Source: Candidatus Microgenomates bacterium (GTDB taxonomy: Bacteria; Patescibacteriota; Microgenomatia; JAADGY01). Taken from it: 7,069 bases of DNA. The stretch spans positions 1-7,069 of the forward strand of contig WFRL01000055.1 of assembly GCA_015486555.1 (NCBI GenBank), given 5' to 3'. This document shows positions 5,402 to 7,069 of this stretch, in pieces (position 1 is the first letter of the stretch; every line of letters begins with the position of its first letter). Made by a program: the position numbers and the translations under genes. Below the pieces are notes generated by a model, which did no database searches, was not told the origin of the DNA, and saw only the letters and a program-made list of their open reading frames with translations.

Positions 5402-6736
5402 TTGGCGGAAAAATTTAGCTTTCTTTTTTAACCAACTCTTGGACTGGCGAACAAGAAGTTTTCTATCCTCTTTGTTTCTTAGGAGAGGTTTAATAGCCTC
5501 CTCAAGGAAGATAGTGTTTTGGGAGCCTTTGAAGAAAATTGTTTCTTTGCCTTGGAGGTGAGATTTGAGCCAGTGGCCTAGTTCTTGGCTGCTCTTAAAG
5601 AAAAGAACGCTCTTGTCTGGCTGGAGTTTTTGTAGTTCTGGAATGAAGAATTTTCTCATCTCTTCACCAATGGTCAGAAGATATTTGTACTCTAACTTAG
5701 CTACTAATCTAGCTAGCTCTTGATGTTTTTCTTTACTTAGAGGACCTAGTTCTCGCATCTCGCCTAAAACTAAAATTTTTGGCCGCTGAGGGAAAAGAAA
5801 ATAAAAGTGATTGATTAGTTTTTCCATAGCGGAGTAAGGGGCATTGTAAGTAGAGTCGAGAAGGATAGTTCCTTTTATTCCTTTTAAAAGGGTAAAGCGG
5901 CCGGGGAGATGAAAGTTATTTAATCCCTGTTGAATAATCTGAGGAGAGATTCCTAATTTTAAGGCAATGATCGCTGCGGCGGCGAAGATACGGCTATAAT
6001 CATTAAAGAGAAGAAGATGGCTGGTAAAAACATACTCTTTTTTCTCCCACCTTATTTTTATTCTTAAACCATCTTTACTTAATAAGGACTGAAGGTAAAT
6101 ATCACTTTGAGGATTAAGTAAACTTAGAGACAAGGCCTTTTCCTTGTATTGAGGATGGTTGTTTAAAAATTCATCCATTTCTTGGTTTAAATAAGGATTA
6201 TCTTGGTTATAGATAACCCAGCTACCGTCAGAAAGGGTTTTCTTAAGGAGCTTGCTTTTTTCATGAGCGATAAGGCTGAGAAGTTTTTCTTCCCCTTTTA
6301 GGCCACTCTCTTGGCTAAACTGGTAGGTGTGCATCGGGGCAACACTTAGACAGACACTAATTTGAGGGACAAAGATAGAGAGAAGAAAATCCATATTTTT
6401 GGGGTAGCGAGTAGAGTCAATTGCCATCTCAGCTACATAGTACTTGATTTCTTCCTTTTTCCAAGCTAAAATTGGGGCTCGAAGAAGGATGAGAGGCCAG
6501 CCAAGCTTGTTAGCGGCAGGTTCAAGATTAAGGATATTTAAGGGAAGGCCAATCTCGCTATTAGCTTCGAAAGAACTTCGATGGGCCACTTTGGCTTGAG
6601 TAAAAATAGAGTCCAGAATATGAAGAAAAGAAGTTTTTCCGACGCTGCCGGTTACTCCAATAATTATCGGTCGCCAGCGGTTAAGCTTAATCTTAGCCCA
6701 GAGCCTTAACCACTCAACTACTGAAGAATAGAGCAT
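5387..6736 (-). CDS. MurF-type Mur ligase, N-terminally short
   Basis: This 449-residue protein belongs to the Mur ligase family and most resembles MurF, which adds D-Ala-D-Ala to UDP-MurNAc-tripeptide in the cytoplasm. Visible parts: P-loop GVTGSVGKTS (27-36), NSEIGLPLNIL (59-69) matching the MurF N-N-IG-P segment, the Glu of VAEMAID (101-107), His136 and lysines near 160-165 in the central domain, and the C-terminal domain after PGR (278-280), with LDSTYNAP (293-300), VLGEMRELG (323-331) and KGSQ (403-406). Departures from MurF: only 22 residues precede the Rossmann core, so the usual N-terminal UDP-binding domain of about 80 residues is missing. The DDSYNANP motif reads DSTYNAPY, and KGSR reads KGSQ. 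The N terminus (VVEWLRLWAKIKLNRW) looks like an amphipathic basic helix that could touch the membrane. Residues 420-449 form a strongly basic tail. It may be true MurF or a relative with another substrate, so I give no symbol. Confidence 0.8.
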   Translation of the reverse strand: MLYSSVVEWLRLWAKIKLNRWRPIIIGVTGSVGKTSFLHILDSIFTQAKVAHRSSFEANSEIGLPLNILNLEPAANKLGWPLILLRAPILAWKKEEIKYYVAEMAIDSTRYPKNMDFLLSIFVPQISVCLSVAPMHTYQFSQESGLKGEEKLLSLIAHEKSKLLKKTLSDGSWVIYNQDNPYLNQEMDEFLNNHPQYKEKALSLSLLNPQSDIYLQSLLSKDGLRIKIRWEKKEYVFTSHLLLFNDYSRIFAAAAIIALKLGISPQIIQQGLNNFHLPGRFTLLKGIKGTILLDSTYNAPYSAMEKLINHFYFLFPQRPKILVLGEMRELGPLSKEKHQELARLVAKLEYKYLLTIGEEMRKFFIPELQKLQPDKSVLFFKSSQELGHWLKSHLQGKETIFFKGSQNTIFLEEAIKPLLRNKEDRKLLVRQSKSWLKKKAKFFRQLKRG

Positions 6737-6741
6737 ACCTA

Positions 6742-6747
6742 ATTATA
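6742..6747 (-). promoter_or_regulatory. -10 box of the Mur ligase gene
   Basis: A perfect TATAAT reads on the - strand from 6747 to 6742, ending 6 nt before the A of the ATG at 6736. Transcription would therefore start at or next to the start codon, as for pheS and recA. No good -35 hexamer is found at 16-18 nt spacing: the candidate bases fall inside the heptad array at 6753-6773. The sequence AGGT lies directly against the ATG, too close to act as a ribosome binding site. Confidence 0.5.
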
Positions 6748-6752
6748 TTATC

Positions 6753-6773
6753 AGAACTCGGAACTCAGATCTT
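6753..6773. repeat. Three-unit heptad array (RGAACTC-like)
   Basis: The units AGAACTC, GGAACTC and AGATCTT follow one another without gaps. The array occupies the place where a -35 box of the Mur ligase promoter would be expected. Confidence 0.55.
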
Positions 6774-6780
6774 AGTTTGT

Positions 6781-6812
6781 AAAGTTAGAAAGTTCATAAA
6801 GTTCGTAAAGTA
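6781..6812. repeat. AAAGTT words spaced 8-9 nt
   Basis: AAAGTT, AAAGTT, AAAGTT and AAAGTA begin at about 6781, 6789, 6798 and 6807. The first 14 bases of the run (6782-6795, AAGTTAGAAAGTTC) recur exactly in the same orientation at 3256-3269. Confidence 0.5.
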
Positions 6813-6826
6813 AGCCTTCTCATAAA

Positions 6827-6866
6827 GTCATCCTGAACGAGCCGACAGGCGAAGTGAAGGATCTAG
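6827..6866. repeat. Dispersed GTCATCCTGA-type repeat, third copy
   Basis: It runs GTCATCCTGA, then CGAGCC, then GGCGAAGTGA, then AGGATCTAG. It shares its beginning and end with both arms of the palindrome at 3380-3504. The shared sequence continues past the end as CCGAAGGCGC, and GGATTGGAA (6880-6888) also follows the left arm at 3428-3436. Confidence 0.65.
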
Positions 6867-6884
6867 CCGAAGGCGCAGGGGATT

Positions 6885-6898
6885 GGAACTAGGAACTA
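6885..6898. repeat. Two-unit heptad array (GGAACTA)
   Basis: Two identical units GGAACTA are found directly after the GTCAT-type repeat. They are identical to one unit of the longer array at 6959-7007. Confidence 0.5.
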
Positions 6899-6925
6899 GG
6901 TTAGAAAAATACCTAATTTTCAATG

Positions 6926-6943
6926 ACCAATTTTCAATGACCA
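6926..6943. repeat. Inverted copy of the 18-nt word at 3644-3661
   Basis: ACCAATTTTCAATGACCA is the exact reverse complement of 3644-3661. A second partial copy, AATTTTCAATGACCAA, directly precedes and overlaps it, making a short tandem repeat with a 13-nt period. Confidence 0.6.
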
Positions 6944-6958
6944 AGTTTCAAATGAAAC

Positions 6959-7007
6959 AGAACTTAGAGCTCAGAACTCAGTAATTGGAACTAGGATCTA
7001 GGATCTA
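6959..7007. repeat. Seven-unit heptad array (consensus RGAACTN)
   Basis: Seven consecutive 7-nt units are read in one phase: AGAACTT, AGAGCTC, AGAACTC, AGTAATT, GGAACTA, GGATCTA, GGATCTA. Six of the seven fit RGANCTN and only the fourth is strongly diverged. This is the longest array of its kind in the window. Confidence 0.65.
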
Positions 7008-7069
7008 TGTTAAGAAGGTACAAAAAAATAAATTCCAAGGATACAAACAATAAAAATTTCAAATTTAAA

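Larger units (their letters stand above)
6737..7069. other. Non-coding region upstream of the Mur ligase gene
   Basis: No gene is visible on either strand in these 333 bases. The region contains the Mur ligase -10 box (6742-6747), heptad arrays (6753-6773, 6885-6898, 6959-7007), a run of AAAGTT words spaced 8-9 nt (6781-6812), a GTCAT-type dispersed repeat (6827-6866) and tandem TTTTCAATGACCAA words (6918-6944). The last 50 bases are A-rich and lack recognisable structure. Confidence 0.8.

Noticed and set aside
5401..5430. An intrinsic terminator for recA-recX at the T-rich stretch after recX
   Set aside because: No GC-rich stem precedes the T-run, and the stretch codes for the C terminus of the Mur ligase on the other strand.
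6753..7007. A CRISPR array
   Set aside because: Units are 7 nt, contiguous, degenerate and without spacers. No cas gene is present.

Overview
The window is an AT-rich bacterial chromosome segment with housekeeping genes. It carries pheS-pheT (both phenylalanyl-tRNA synthetase subunits) and recA-recX (recombinase and its modulator) on the + strand, and a MurF-type Mur ligase on the - strand. The most likely source is a Candidate Phyla Radiation (Patescibacteria, possibly Microgenomates-like) genome. This is inference from a trimmed PheT without its OB domain, a MurF-like protein that starts almost at its P-loop, and intergenic regions filled with dispersed GTCATYCYGAG...GGATCTAG palindromes. 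No ribosomal RNA or other phylogenetic marker is present to settle it.

Layout: 1-140 has no gene but holds a foldable element bounded by a perfect 9-bp inverted repeat (15-23/134-142). The pheS promoter follows at once (TTGAGG, 17 nt, TATAAT), then pheS from ATG 177 to 1202, and pheT (1199-3163) overlapping it by 4 nt. Bases 3164-3722 are non-coding and rich in hairpins and repeats. recA (3762-4811) follows its own extended -10 promoter. recX (4811-5401) shares one base with the recA stop codon. The Mur ligase gene (6736-5387, - strand) converges on recX, and the two reading frames overlap by 15 bp at their 3' ends. Bases 6737-7069 are non-coding and hold the Mur ligase promoter plus the same repeat families as the first intergenic region.

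How the genes work together: PheS and PheT form the (alpha-beta)2 synthetase that charges tRNA-Phe, and the ATGA overlap suits equimolar synthesis. RecX modulates RecA filaments, and recA-recX is a classic co-transcribed pair. The Mur ligase belongs to peptidoglycan precursor synthesis and is functionally unrelated to recA-recX.

Two observations deserve a second look. First, all three transcription-unit heads have a -10 hexamer ending only 6-8 nt before the chosen ATG, which predicts leaderless mRNAs. Second, both intergenic regions contain arrays of a degenerate 7-nt word (consensus RGAACTN or its complement), in addition to shared palindromes. I see no CRISPR array, transposase, toxin-antitoxin pair, phage gene or defence system, and no sign of a wholly new multigene system.
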